Positions 40,192-48,563 of a stretch of 64,000 nt of DNA are shown piece after piece (the stretch's first letter is position 1; each line of letters opens with the position of its first letter). This stretch comes from Planctomycetota bacterium (GTDB lineage: Bacteria; Planctomycetota; Planctomycetia; Planctomycetales; Planctomycetaceae). The stretch is from assembly GCA_016872645.1 (NCBI GenBank), contig VGZH01000009.1:1-64000 (forward strand), in the 5' to 3' direction. A program made the position numbers and the translations under genes. The notes under the pieces were generated by a model. The model was not told where the DNA came from and made no database searches. It saw only the letters and a program-made list of their open reading frames with translations.

Positions 40192-41505
40192 GTGGGATTG
40201 TTTGGTCGTCGTGCAGAAGAAGACGATGAAGATGAGGAAGAAGTCGAACTTGTACTCTTCCAAGGCGCGCTCAACGGCAAAGAGCCCAACATGAAAGAGA
40301 ACCAGCGACTGGTGCAGGCGGGCTTGAATCCGGCTAAAGAACTGGTCACTGATGGTCTGGCGCGCCGTGCGGAGACGATTCGTGTCGAACCAAAAGGGGA
40401 ACGCTCGCAAGTCGCATTCCTCGTCGACGGGATGCCCTACGCCGGTGGCAAGCTGACGAAGCCACAAGGACTGGCCATAACGCAGATGCTCAAGCTGCTC
40501 GCCGGACTGGACATCAAAGTCCGTAATCAACCGCAGTCCGGCGGCTTAAAGGCTCAATGGAATGAACTGCCGTATGAACTAGTGGTCAACACGAAGCCGC
40601 AACAAGACGGCAGCGAACTGCTCACGATCAAGACTCGGCCGCTCAAGAATCAAATCGTCACGCCAGATGAATTGGGCATGTCTGCTGATCTCAAGAAGAA
40701 AATCCGTGAATGGACCAGTCAGCACAAAGGACTGGTTCTTTCGGCCGGTGCTCCCAACACTGGCGTCACGACAACAGCGTTCGGCATGTTGCGGGGTGTG
40801 GATTGCTACATGTTCCAAGTTCACTCGATTCGTGACTTGGGAACTCGCGAAGTCGTCAACGTCACGTCGTTCCAGGTCAACGCGGAGGACTCGTTGGAAC
40901 AGACGCTGATGCGCGTGGTGCGTGTCGAATCGGATTGCATCTTTATTGATCCGGTCGTCAACGCCGAAATTGCCAAGACGCTGTTCACGATCCAAGACAA
41001 GATCACTCTGCTGTCCGAGATGCCCGCCAAGGACTGTGCCAGTGCGATTGTCCAGTTAGTCCAGTGGATTGGCGATGCCAGCCTGGTGGCGAATGGCCTG
41101 ATGGGAATCATCAACACCAAGCTCATTCGGACGATTTGTCCCGAGTGTAAGCAAGCCTATCGGCCGAATCCCAAGCTCATCGGCAAGGTCGGCCTCCCTT
41201 CTGACACGAAGACGCTGTACCGCAAACCGGTCGCCACCGAGAATGAAAAAGGGGAAGTCGAAGAACCGGACCCCTGCGAGAAGTGCAACGACACCGGCTA
41301 CTTCGGCCGCACGGGCATTTTCGAGTACATCGAGATGTCCGACGGCGTCAAAGAGTGCATCATTGGTGGTGGCGATGCGAATGCGATCCGCACCGTGGCT
41401 CGCAAAGAAGGAATGACCACCTTCTCGAAAGATGCTCTGCGGCATGTCGCCGATGGTATTACGTCCCTCGAAGAGTTGCAGCGAGTCTTTAAGCCCGTTG
41501 CGTGA
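40192..41505 (+). CDS. GspE/PilB-like type II/IV secretion ATPase homologue with degenerate Walker A
   Basis: SAGAPNTGVTTTAFGML at the P-loop position, tetra-Cys CPEC..CEKC, GYFGRTGIFEYIEMSDGVKECI, DALRHVADGITSLEELQRV. Confidence 0.85.
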   Translation: MGLFGRRAEEDDEDEEEVELVLFQGALNGKEPNMKENQRLVQAGLNPAKELVTDGLARRAETIRVEPKGERSQVAFLVDGMPYAGGKLTKPQGLAITQMLKLLAGLDIKVRNQPQSGGLKAQWNELPYELVVNTKPQQDGSELLTIKTRPLKNQIVTPDELGMSADLKKKIREWTSQHKGLVLSAGAPNTGVTTTAFGMLRGVDCYMFQVHSIRDLGTREVVNVTSFQVNAEDSLEQTLMRVVRVESDCIFIDPVVNAEIAKTLFTIQDKITLLSEMPAKDCASAIVQLVQWIGDASLVANGLMGIINTKLIRTICPECKQAYRPNPKLIGKVGLPSDTKTLYRKPVATENEKGEVEEPDPCEKCNDTGYFGRTGIFEYIEMSDGVKECIIGGGDANAIRTVARKEGMTTFSKDALRHVADGITSLEELQRVFKPVA

Positions 41506-41559
41506 CTTTTCAAGAGCGGCGATGAATCGCCGCACTCCAATTGTCTCAGGAGTGACCTC

Positions 41560-42723
41560 ATGCGAACGTGGATTTCTGCCTGGATCAGCTGCGGCGTGCT
41601 GCTTTTTGTCAACCTTCCATTGGCGGCTCAAGTTGCGCAGCGCGGCCACACGACCCGTCTGTTCGATGGTAAGTCTCTCGACGGTTGGACGGTCGAGAAC
41701 GGTGCGAAAGTCGAAATCCAAGACGGCAATCTGCTGCTCAAGGACGGTGACGGCTGGCTGCGCTCGCACCACGTCTACTCCGACTTCCAATTGCACGTCG
41801 AGTGGAAAGCCCTGAAGGCCGACACGTACGACGCAGGCATCTATTTGCGAGCACAGCGTGAAGGTGCTCCGTTCCCGAAGAAGGGCTACCAAGCCAATCT
41901 GCTGCAAGGCAAAGAGGGGAATATTGGCAGCCTGCCCGGCGCCGAAAGCAGAGGACTTGTCCGGCCGGGTGAATGGAACGCCTTCGACATCACCGTCGTT
42001 GGCGACCGAGTCACGATGGTCATCAACGGTTGCCCGGCCTATTCCGTCGGCGGCGTCAAGGAACCGGTCGGTCACGTCGGCATTCAAGTCGAGGTGCCGA
42101 AAGGGGGACAGTTCCTTTTGCGAAATCTCTGCATCACGGAACTCGGCTTCACGTCGCTGTTCAACGGCCAGAACTTCACCGGCTGGGAAGGAGCCGGTCA
42201 ATCGGCCGAGACTTGCTGGAAGATCGAAAACGGCTTGCTCGTCTGTACCGGCCAGAAAGGCCCGTGGTTGCGGAGCTGCCGCGAGTACGACAACTTCTCA
42301 ATGCGGTTCGACTACCTGCTGGCGACCGGCGGCAACAGCGGCGTCTATGTGCGAGTCCCTCAGGATGGCAATCACCACCGCGAGAACGACACGAAGCCCA
42401 CCGCCGGTTTCGAGGTTCAAGTCCTCGATGACGCCGCCAAAGAACACGCAAAGCTCAAGGACTATCAATACTCAGCGTCGATCTACGACATCGCCGGAGC
42501 CAACCCGCGCAACACCCGTCCCCCCGGTGAATGGAATACGCTCGAAATCGTCTGCGACGGCGACCGGGTCATCACGCGGCACAACGGCGTGACCGTCACC
42601 GACATCAACGCCGAATCTCACCCGCTCATCAAACTGCGACAACTCAACGGCTACCTCGGCCTGCAAAATCACAGCACTGAGGTCAAGTTCCGCAACCTCC
42701 GCATCGGTCCGCCGGTCAAGTAG
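41560..42723 (+). CDS. Two-domain DUF1080 (3-keto-disaccharide hydrolase-like) secreted protein
   Basis: Two copies of the LFDGKSLDGW / LFNGQNFTGWEG start with DFQLHVEWK and NFSMRFDYL strands and EWNAFDITVVGDRV / EWNTLEIVCDGDRV. Confidence 0.92.
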   Translation: MRTWISAWISCGVLLFVNLPLAAQVAQRGHTTRLFDGKSLDGWTVENGAKVEIQDGNLLLKDGDGWLRSHHVYSDFQLHVEWKALKADTYDAGIYLRAQREGAPFPKKGYQANLLQGKEGNIGSLPGAESRGLVRPGEWNAFDITVVGDRVTMVINGCPAYSVGGVKEPVGHVGIQVEVPKGGQFLLRNLCITELGFTSLFNGQNFTGWEGAGQSAETCWKIENGLLVCTGQKGPWLRSCREYDNFSMRFDYLLATGGNSGVYVRVPQDGNHHRENDTKPTAGFEVQVLDDAAKEHAKLKDYQYSASIYDIAGANPRNTRPPGEWNTLEIVCDGDRVITRHNGVTVTDINAESHPLIKLRQLNGYLGLQNHSTEVKFRNLRIGPPVK

Positions 42724-42868
42724 TCCTTCAAGTAAAAACCTTGAGTCTTGAACTGACCAGAACCATTTTGCCCATGTCAGCCAGTGGCGAAGCTCACGTA
42801 AACACTCGTCTGTCAGGCCGAGCTGCAGTGGTCACGGCTTTCAGCGTCGAATGATTCCGAGCGTTTCC

Positions 42869-43422
42869 ATCACTATGGGTGAACGGCCACCGTGCGAAAG
42901 CCGATGTGGTCATAGCCACGCTCAGGTTCGAAACGCAGTCGGAAGGCGGATCGGCAGGGCCAACCCTCGTCGGCCCCGCCGTTCTGGTTCGCTGCAGGGA
43001 CTCCCCGTGGCGAATTCTCCGGCTGGGCACCAACAGAGCTTGATGACTGTAAGCAGGCGTGCGTTCCCTGCCCTTGAGCCATTGAACACAGATGCCGTTT
43101 CCTCGAACACCGGCGAACCGCATGAGCAACTGTCAGCCTTTGCGGCACTAAGGGCTGAGCAATCAACAGTCTTCATTGGCGCTTCGGATCGAATGATCGA
43201 TTCAGACTGCTGGCAGCCGAGAACACCGAACACCAACAGGGCGAACGAACCAACTCTCCTCACAAAAGTCACGACTATCTCTGGCAATCTGTCCTTCGAA
43301 CCTCGTGGGGCAAGCCACGAGGCAGGTCGCATGCGCAATTCTCGATGGACTTGCTCTCTCAAAGCAAAAACGAGTGAGCGATGATGAGTCAGAGTTTGAA
43401 TAGTAAACTCCCTCCGATCCAA
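42869..43422 (-). pseudogene. Decayed formylglycine-generating enzyme/SUMF1-family gene with internal deletion
   Basis: LCWCPAGEFATGSPCSEPERR in one frame; CRSAFRLRFEPERGYDHIGFRTVAVHP in another; the roughly 200-aa middle of the domain is missing. Confidence 0.8.
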
Positions 43423-43460
43423 GATTGCACGAATTCAGACGGCTGATCTGTTGGCCCAAC

Positions 43461-45635
43461 ATGGACGAATCGCACACTATCGACATCGCTGAGCGAGATG
43501 AAATTCCGTCGCTCCGGACCCCGGTGCAGTTTCTGCCTGGGGTTGGACCGGCGCGAGTGCCGTTGTTGGAACGTTTGGACCTCAAGACCGCCGAGGATGT
43601 GCTGCTCAATGTGCCGCGAGATGTGTTGGATTTATCGCGTGTCACGCATGTCCGAGACCTGCAGCCAGACATCTTGCAGTCGGTCAAAGGCAAGGTTGTT
43701 AATCGGGACGCTCGGTTGACAAGCACTGGCAAGACGATGACCGCCGTGTTGCTCGATTGCGGCGACGGATACGTGCGCGGCGTATGGTTTAACCAACCCT
43801 GGATGATCCAGAAGTTCGAGGATCAGCAGACGGTGCTGTTCTCCGGCAAGCCGAAATGGAAAACCGGACGGTGGGAGTTCGGTAATCCGGAGGTTCAATA
43901 TCTCGACACTGACGACAGCGACGCGCCGAGCGAAGTGCTGCCGCGATATCACCTGACCGAAGGGTTGCGGATGTTTGAGATGCGGCGCATCTCGCGAGCA
44001 ACCGCCGAACGATTCGCGGACTTGATCGTCGAGCACTTGCCGGATGAATTACTCGCGCGGCACAAGTTGCCTCGACGACGCGACGCGATCCGGCAGTTGC
44101 ATGTCCCCAAGACGATGGCCGAGTTTCAAGCGGCTAAGCGGCGACTCATTTTTGAAGACTTGTTGGAGTTTCAAGTTGGCTTGGCCTTGCGACGCCGAGC
44201 CTGGAAGCGCGGCCCCCCTGCCCCACCCCTGCCGGTCAACGCCAAGATCGACGCGCGAGCACGGCGGTTGTTTCCGTTTCAATTTACCGCCGGACAAAAC
44301 CAAGCCGTCACGGAAATCTGCCGAGACGTCGCTTTCGATCAAGCCATGCACCGGTTGTTGCAAGCGGATGTCGGTGCCGGCAAAACCGCAATTGCGATTT
44401 ACGCGATGCTGGTCGCGGTGGCCAATGGACATCAAGCGCTCATCATGGCTCCCACCGAGTTGCTCGCGACACAGCACTGGAACGTGATCGACTCGCTCTT
44501 GTCCGAAAGCCGTGTCGAGCGGCGCTTACTGACCGGCAGTCTCACCGAGTCGCAGCGACGACAGACTCTCACGGAGATGGAAAGCGGCGCGGCGCAGTTG
44601 ATCGTCGGGACGCAAGCACTGATCCAAAAGCACGTGCGGTTTGCGAAGCTCGGCCTGGTCGTAATCGATGAGCAACACAAATTCGGTGTCGCGCAGCGTG
44701 CTCACTTCGGCGGTGGCGGACTCGCACCGCATGTCCTAGTGATGACCGCAACACCAATTCCGCGCAGCTTGTGCCTGACTCAATTCGGTGATCTCGATAT
44801 CACGTCGATTACGGACCTGCCTCCGGGCCGGCAAAAAATCGTCACCAGTCGTGTCTTTTCGGAACCGACTCGACAGCGAGCTTGGGAGTTCCTCCGTCAG
44901 CAACTTCGCGTCGGCAGGCAGGCGTATGTCGTATGCCCGCGAGTCGGAGCCAGCGACGCCGAGGACGAAGCATCGCTCGTCGAATGGTTGCAAAGCCTCG
45001 CGCCCGGCCCAGCGAGTTCCTCGGCCGATATGCCGCTGGCCGCGGAAGAGGCGTTTGCCAAGCTGTCGGTCGGCGAATTGAACGGCTTCCGAGTCGGGCT
45101 GGTTCACGGTCGGATGCCGCGCGACGAACGAGCGGAGACAATGGATCGTTTTCGCAACGGCGAATTGCAAGTCCTGATCTCAACAACCGTCATCGAAGTC
45201 GGCGTTGATGTTTCGAACGCAACACTGATGGTCATCTTTCACGCCGAACGCTTCGGATTGTCACAGCTTCACCAACTGCGAGGTCGTGTCGGTCGCGGCA
45301 AATTCCAAGGCTATTGCTTCCTGTTTTCGGATGCGGACGATCCCGATGCCTTACGACGACTGCACGCGGTTGAGACCAGCACGAACGGATTTCAAATCGC
45401 CGAGGCGGATTTCGAACTTCGCGGTCCTGGAGACGTCCTGGGGACTCGGCAACACGGCGATTTGCCGCTCCGTTTCGCGAACATCCTGCGCGACCAAGAA
45501 CTCCTGCTTGACGCTCGCCGCGCTGCCGGCGATGCGATCGACAGCGGTTCGATCGACACAGCGGAATACGCCCCACTCAAACTGCGAGTACTCGACCGCT
45601 TCGCAACGCTGATGGATCTGCCACAGACCGGGTAG
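43461..45635 (+). CDS. recG: ATP-dependent DNA helicase RecG
   Basis: LQADVGAGKTAIAIYAML, APTELLATQHW, VIDEQHKFGVAQRAHF, VMTATPIPRSL, LVHGRMPRDERAETMDRFRNGELQVLISTTVIEVGVDVSNATLMVI, HQLRGRVGRGKFQGYC. Confidence 0.97.
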   Translation: MDESHTIDIAERDEIPSLRTPVQFLPGVGPARVPLLERLDLKTAEDVLLNVPRDVLDLSRVTHVRDLQPDILQSVKGKVVNRDARLTSTGKTMTAVLLDCGDGYVRGVWFNQPWMIQKFEDQQTVLFSGKPKWKTGRWEFGNPEVQYLDTDDSDAPSEVLPRYHLTEGLRMFEMRRISRATAERFADLIVEHLPDELLARHKLPRRRDAIRQLHVPKTMAEFQAAKRRLIFEDLLEFQVGLALRRRAWKRGPPAPPLPVNAKIDARARRLFPFQFTAGQNQAVTEICRDVAFDQAMHRLLQADVGAGKTAIAIYAMLVAVANGHQALIMAPTELLATQHWNVIDSLLSESRVERRLLTGSLTESQRRQTLTEMESGAAQLIVGTQALIQKHVRFAKLGLVVIDEQHKFGVAQRAHFGGGGLAPHVLVMTATPIPRSLCLTQFGDLDITSITDLPPGRQKIVTSRVFSEPTRQRAWEFLRQQLRVGRQAYVVCPRVGASDAEDEASLVEWLQSLAPGPASSSADMPLAAEEAFAKLSVGELNGFRVGLVHGRMPRDERAETMDRFRNGELQVLISTTVIEVGVDVSNATLMVIFHAERFGLSQLHQLRGRVGRGKFQGYCFLFSDADDPDALRRLHAVETSTNGFQIAEADFELRGPGDVLGTRQHGDLPLRFANILRDQELLLDARRAAGDAIDSGSIDTAEYAPLKLRVLDRFATLMDLPQTG

Positions 45636-45662
45636 TGACAGACGCGCTGCGCCCCTTCACGA

Positions 45663-47660
45663 TTACGATCTTCGACCTCGGCCACCGCCGCGACGACGTT
45701 GTGGAGGAGGAGGTGGTGGTGTCGGTTCTGCCCCACCCGATCCGCGCGGATCATTTTGCAAGCTTTCATCGGCGTCGTCCGGCCCCAAATTGCGGCCGAC
45801 AAGCTGCGGCTGCAGCAGGTACTTGATCGCGTCTTCCCAGGACGGAATGTTCGAGTAGGCGATCGGTGTCACCACATAGGCGTCCCCATCGACAGCTTCG
45901 ACGACATCAGCTGCACTTCCCTGGGCGATAGGCTCACGATTCGATCGGGAGCTTCCGTCGCTGGCCGGACCTTCAGCGGGTCGACGACGGCGACGGCGAC
46001 GAGAACCACTGCGAGATTCGGACGAAGGACGGTCCGCATCGATGGCATCTTTCGCGATCTCTTCAGCAAATCCATCGCTCACAGCGGAATCACCCACGAC
46101 GGCCGATGGAATGAAATCGGGTGATTCGCCTGCTGCCGCCCAAGCATCCGTTAAATCAAACTTCGTCCCTTCGTTGCCCTCCGGCGACACCGCTCGCGAC
46201 TCGGAACGAGGCTCTCGACGACGACGGCGACGGCGACTTCGTCGCTGCGGGGCATCGTCTTTGTCCAACGGCTCGACATCCGAGGCTGAGACCATCTCAT
46301 CGGATTCACCAGCTGCCTCGGCGGGCGGAAGCCTCGAAGTCTCAAGGACGCTGCCGGCAGGCGCCGGTCTCACATCCGAATCCTCGTCGGGCCAAACGAG
46401 TTCATGATCGATCGACCCGCCGGTCAACCCACTTTGGTCTTTCAGAACGGCATCTGCAGCTTGTGAACTTTGAGCAACGGACTCCTCAAGAGGTTTACGG
46501 TCAGGCACGGCATGTGACACGCTCGATGACGACGGCGTGACTTTCGGTTGCTCGTCGAAGATGCCGCTTCCGAAATCGTCGAAACCACCGTCCGACGTTG
46601 CCGCTGATTGAATCGCTGGTTGGTTGGCCGGCGCGATCGGTCCAGATTCGCCGGGACGGCGATCATCACGTCGGGAACGACGCTCACCGCTCGAGCGATC
46701 TTCGCGTGGACCGCGATCGTCACGAGGACGATCTCCGCGTCGCGGACGAGGCGGCCGTTCGCCAGAATGATTTCCCGATCTTGTGACGGCCTCTGCGGGG
46801 CGATGTTCGTCACGAGATGGTCGTTGATCGGCTGATGAACGATTCTCTAAACCCGGACGTTCATCCCGACCACGATCACGACGGCCACGGTCCCTTCCGC
46901 TGCGTCCACCACGATCTCCTCGGTCGCCCCGTTGCGATCGAGGTCGTTCACCTTCGGCGCGCGGCGAATCAGTCTCGGGTATTTCTTCCCATTCCCAATT
47001 CTCAAGCAAGTCCCAATATGCATCCTCGCGCGTACGCCGTGGTTGCCTTCTGCGGCGAGGCTCCGGCCGCCTTTCTTCAGCTGCATCGACGAGGTCAGGC
47101 GAGAGGACTTCGGTATCACTTTCTTCATCTTCCTCATCTCTGTCCGCGTCATCGTGAATGGCCCCGATTCCTTCCGGTGCCAGAGTGAGCCCATCGTCAT
47201 AATCGGCAGGCAACGTCAACCCTTCGGCATCGTAGTCATCAGGCAAGGTGAGACCATCGTCATCCGAAATGAAACCTGCTTCGGGGGTCGCGCACTCAGC
47301 AGCCGAAGTGCTAGCGGCTTCAACCTCTTCGACAATGCCAAACCCAAACAATTCGTCGCTGCTGACACTCGCTTTGGCCGCTCGTTGCGGAACCGATTTG
47401 ACCGGCGGCTTCTCAGCTACAACTGGCGACGAGTTGGTTGACGGCAGAACCGCGTCGGTCGTCGCTTCCGGAGCAAATTCGATGTCGGACTGAGGGATCG
47501 AGACTGGCATCTCGGGTGGCTTGGGAAGCTCGACCTTAAACATGTCTTCGTCGAGAAGGTCTTCGTCGCCGGTGGCTTTGTCCAAATTGATGCCAAAAAG
47601 ATTCTGAGCCAAACCAGCCAAGTCATCGGCAGGTTGGTCGAATTGCGGTTTCTTGCTCAT
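45663..47660 (-). CDS. Low-complexity, RG/RGD-rich predicted disordered protein
   Basis: N-term acidic repeats GLTLPDDYDAEGLTLPADYDDGLTLAPEG; Arg/Gly/Asp runs RGDRGDRGGRSGRDRGRRDRGRDERPG; C-term PPPPPPQRRRGGGRGRRS. Confidence 0.8.
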   Translation of the reverse strand: MSKKPQFDQPADDLAGLAQNLFGINLDKATGDEDLLDEDMFKVELPKPPEMPVSIPQSDIEFAPEATTDAVLPSTNSSPVVAEKPPVKSVPQRAAKASVSSDELFGFGIVEEVEAASTSAAECATPEAGFISDDDGLTLPDDYDAEGLTLPADYDDGLTLAPEGIGAIHDDADRDEEDEESDTEVLSPDLVDAAEERRPEPRRRRQPRRTREDAYWDLLENWEWEEIPETDSPRAEGERPRSQRGDRGDRGGRSGRDRGRRDRGRDERPGLENRSSADQRPSRDEHRPAEAVTRSGNHSGERPPRPRRGDRPRDDRGPREDRSSGERRSRRDDRRPGESGPIAPANQPAIQSAATSDGGFDDFGSGIFDEQPKVTPSSSSVSHAVPDRKPLEESVAQSSQAADAVLKDQSGLTGGSIDHELVWPDEDSDVRPAPAGSVLETSRLPPAEAAGESDEMVSASDVEPLDKDDAPQRRSRRRRRRREPRSESRAVSPEGNEGTKFDLTDAWAAAGESPDFIPSAVVGDSAVSDGFAEEIAKDAIDADRPSSESRSGSRRRRRRRPAEGPASDGSSRSNREPIAQGSAADVVEAVDGDAYVVTPIAYSNIPSWEDAIKYLLQPQLVGRNLGPDDADESLQNDPRGSGGAEPTPPPPPPQRRRGGGRGRRS

Positions 47661-48064
47661 AGTCGGTAGAGCGTAGCTAGTGCGGACTCATCCGCCAACT
47701 ATCACCAATTGGACGACTCCTCCAGGAAACTCTGGGGGATTATGCCTCATCTCACGGATTGTCAGGATGTTGCGATATGTCCACGCTGCGATTGACTGGT
47801 AGTCCTTTTTGGCGACGCCGTGCGAGTGTAGGGGGATTAGGAAAAATTTTCCGAGTACTTCCTTGCGAAGGAGCAAGGATCTTCTCATGATCTTGCCCTG
47901 CTTACCGGGCGAAACCGGCAAGCTCCTGATAGCCCGCAAAGTGCCGAACAAAAAATAGCTGTTGGGGGGACTCACCCGGTGGCTGGTGAGGTATGTTTGA
48001 GTGGCTGACGTTGCAGTACCGTTGGTCGGGACTCGAGTGTCCAAAGAACAAAAGGAGCGAGAGA

Positions 48065-48469
48065 ATGAAGAATCTGTTGAGTCTGATGGTGGCTGGCATC
48101 TTGGCGATGTCAGTGGCGGTGAGCGATGCACAACCTCCGGCCCCGACGCCAGAACCGGCGGCCCCAGCGGCTGCAGGTGGCCCGGTTGAGTTGTTTCACT
48201 GCGTGAAGTACGTGGACAAAGACGAAATGGCACCCTGCGCAAAGCCAATGATCGTCGAAGTCCGTGACCCTTGCTGGAAGCCGGATCCGTGCAATCCGTG
48301 CAGCAAGCCACCGTGCGTCAAGGTGCAGATTTGCGTGCCCGAGTGCAGCTGCTGCCCGCCGACGATCAAGTGCAGCAAGGACGGCAAAAATGTTCGCTAC
48401 GACTTCGGCAAGTACGCTGTCGATATCCGTGGCAAGAAGGGCTACATCGAAGTCGATTATCAGGACTAA
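48065..48469 (+). CDS. Small secreted Cys/Pro-rich protein
   Basis: Signal peptide MKNLLSLMVAGILAMSVAVSDA; Cys-rich DPCWKPDPCNPCSKPPCVKVQICVPECSCCPPTIKC. Confidence 0.8.
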   Translation: MKNLLSLMVAGILAMSVAVSDAQPPAPTPEPAAPAAAGGPVELFHCVKYVDKDEMAPCAKPMIVEVRDPCWKPDPCNPCSKPPCVKVQICVPECSCCPPTIKCSKDGKNVRYDFGKYAVDIRGKKGYIEVDYQD

Positions 48470-48503
48470 TTCCGAATCGATTATTCGACGATGCTGAAAT
48501 GCG

Positions 48504-48541
48504 AACCGGCCGAGGTGTAATCCCCGGCCGGTTTCGTTTTT
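48504..48541 (+). terminator. Rho-independent terminator
   Basis: aaccggcc-gaggtgtaatcccc-ggccggtt then tcgttttt, 35 bp downstream of the 48065-48469 CDS. Confidence 0.75.
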
Positions 48542-48563
48542 GGGGAATGCAAACTGATGCTGG

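Noticed and set aside
41056-42201. 381-aa minus-strand ORF
   Set aside because: Spans antisense of both the GspE-like and DUF1080 genes, so it is a shadow ORF.
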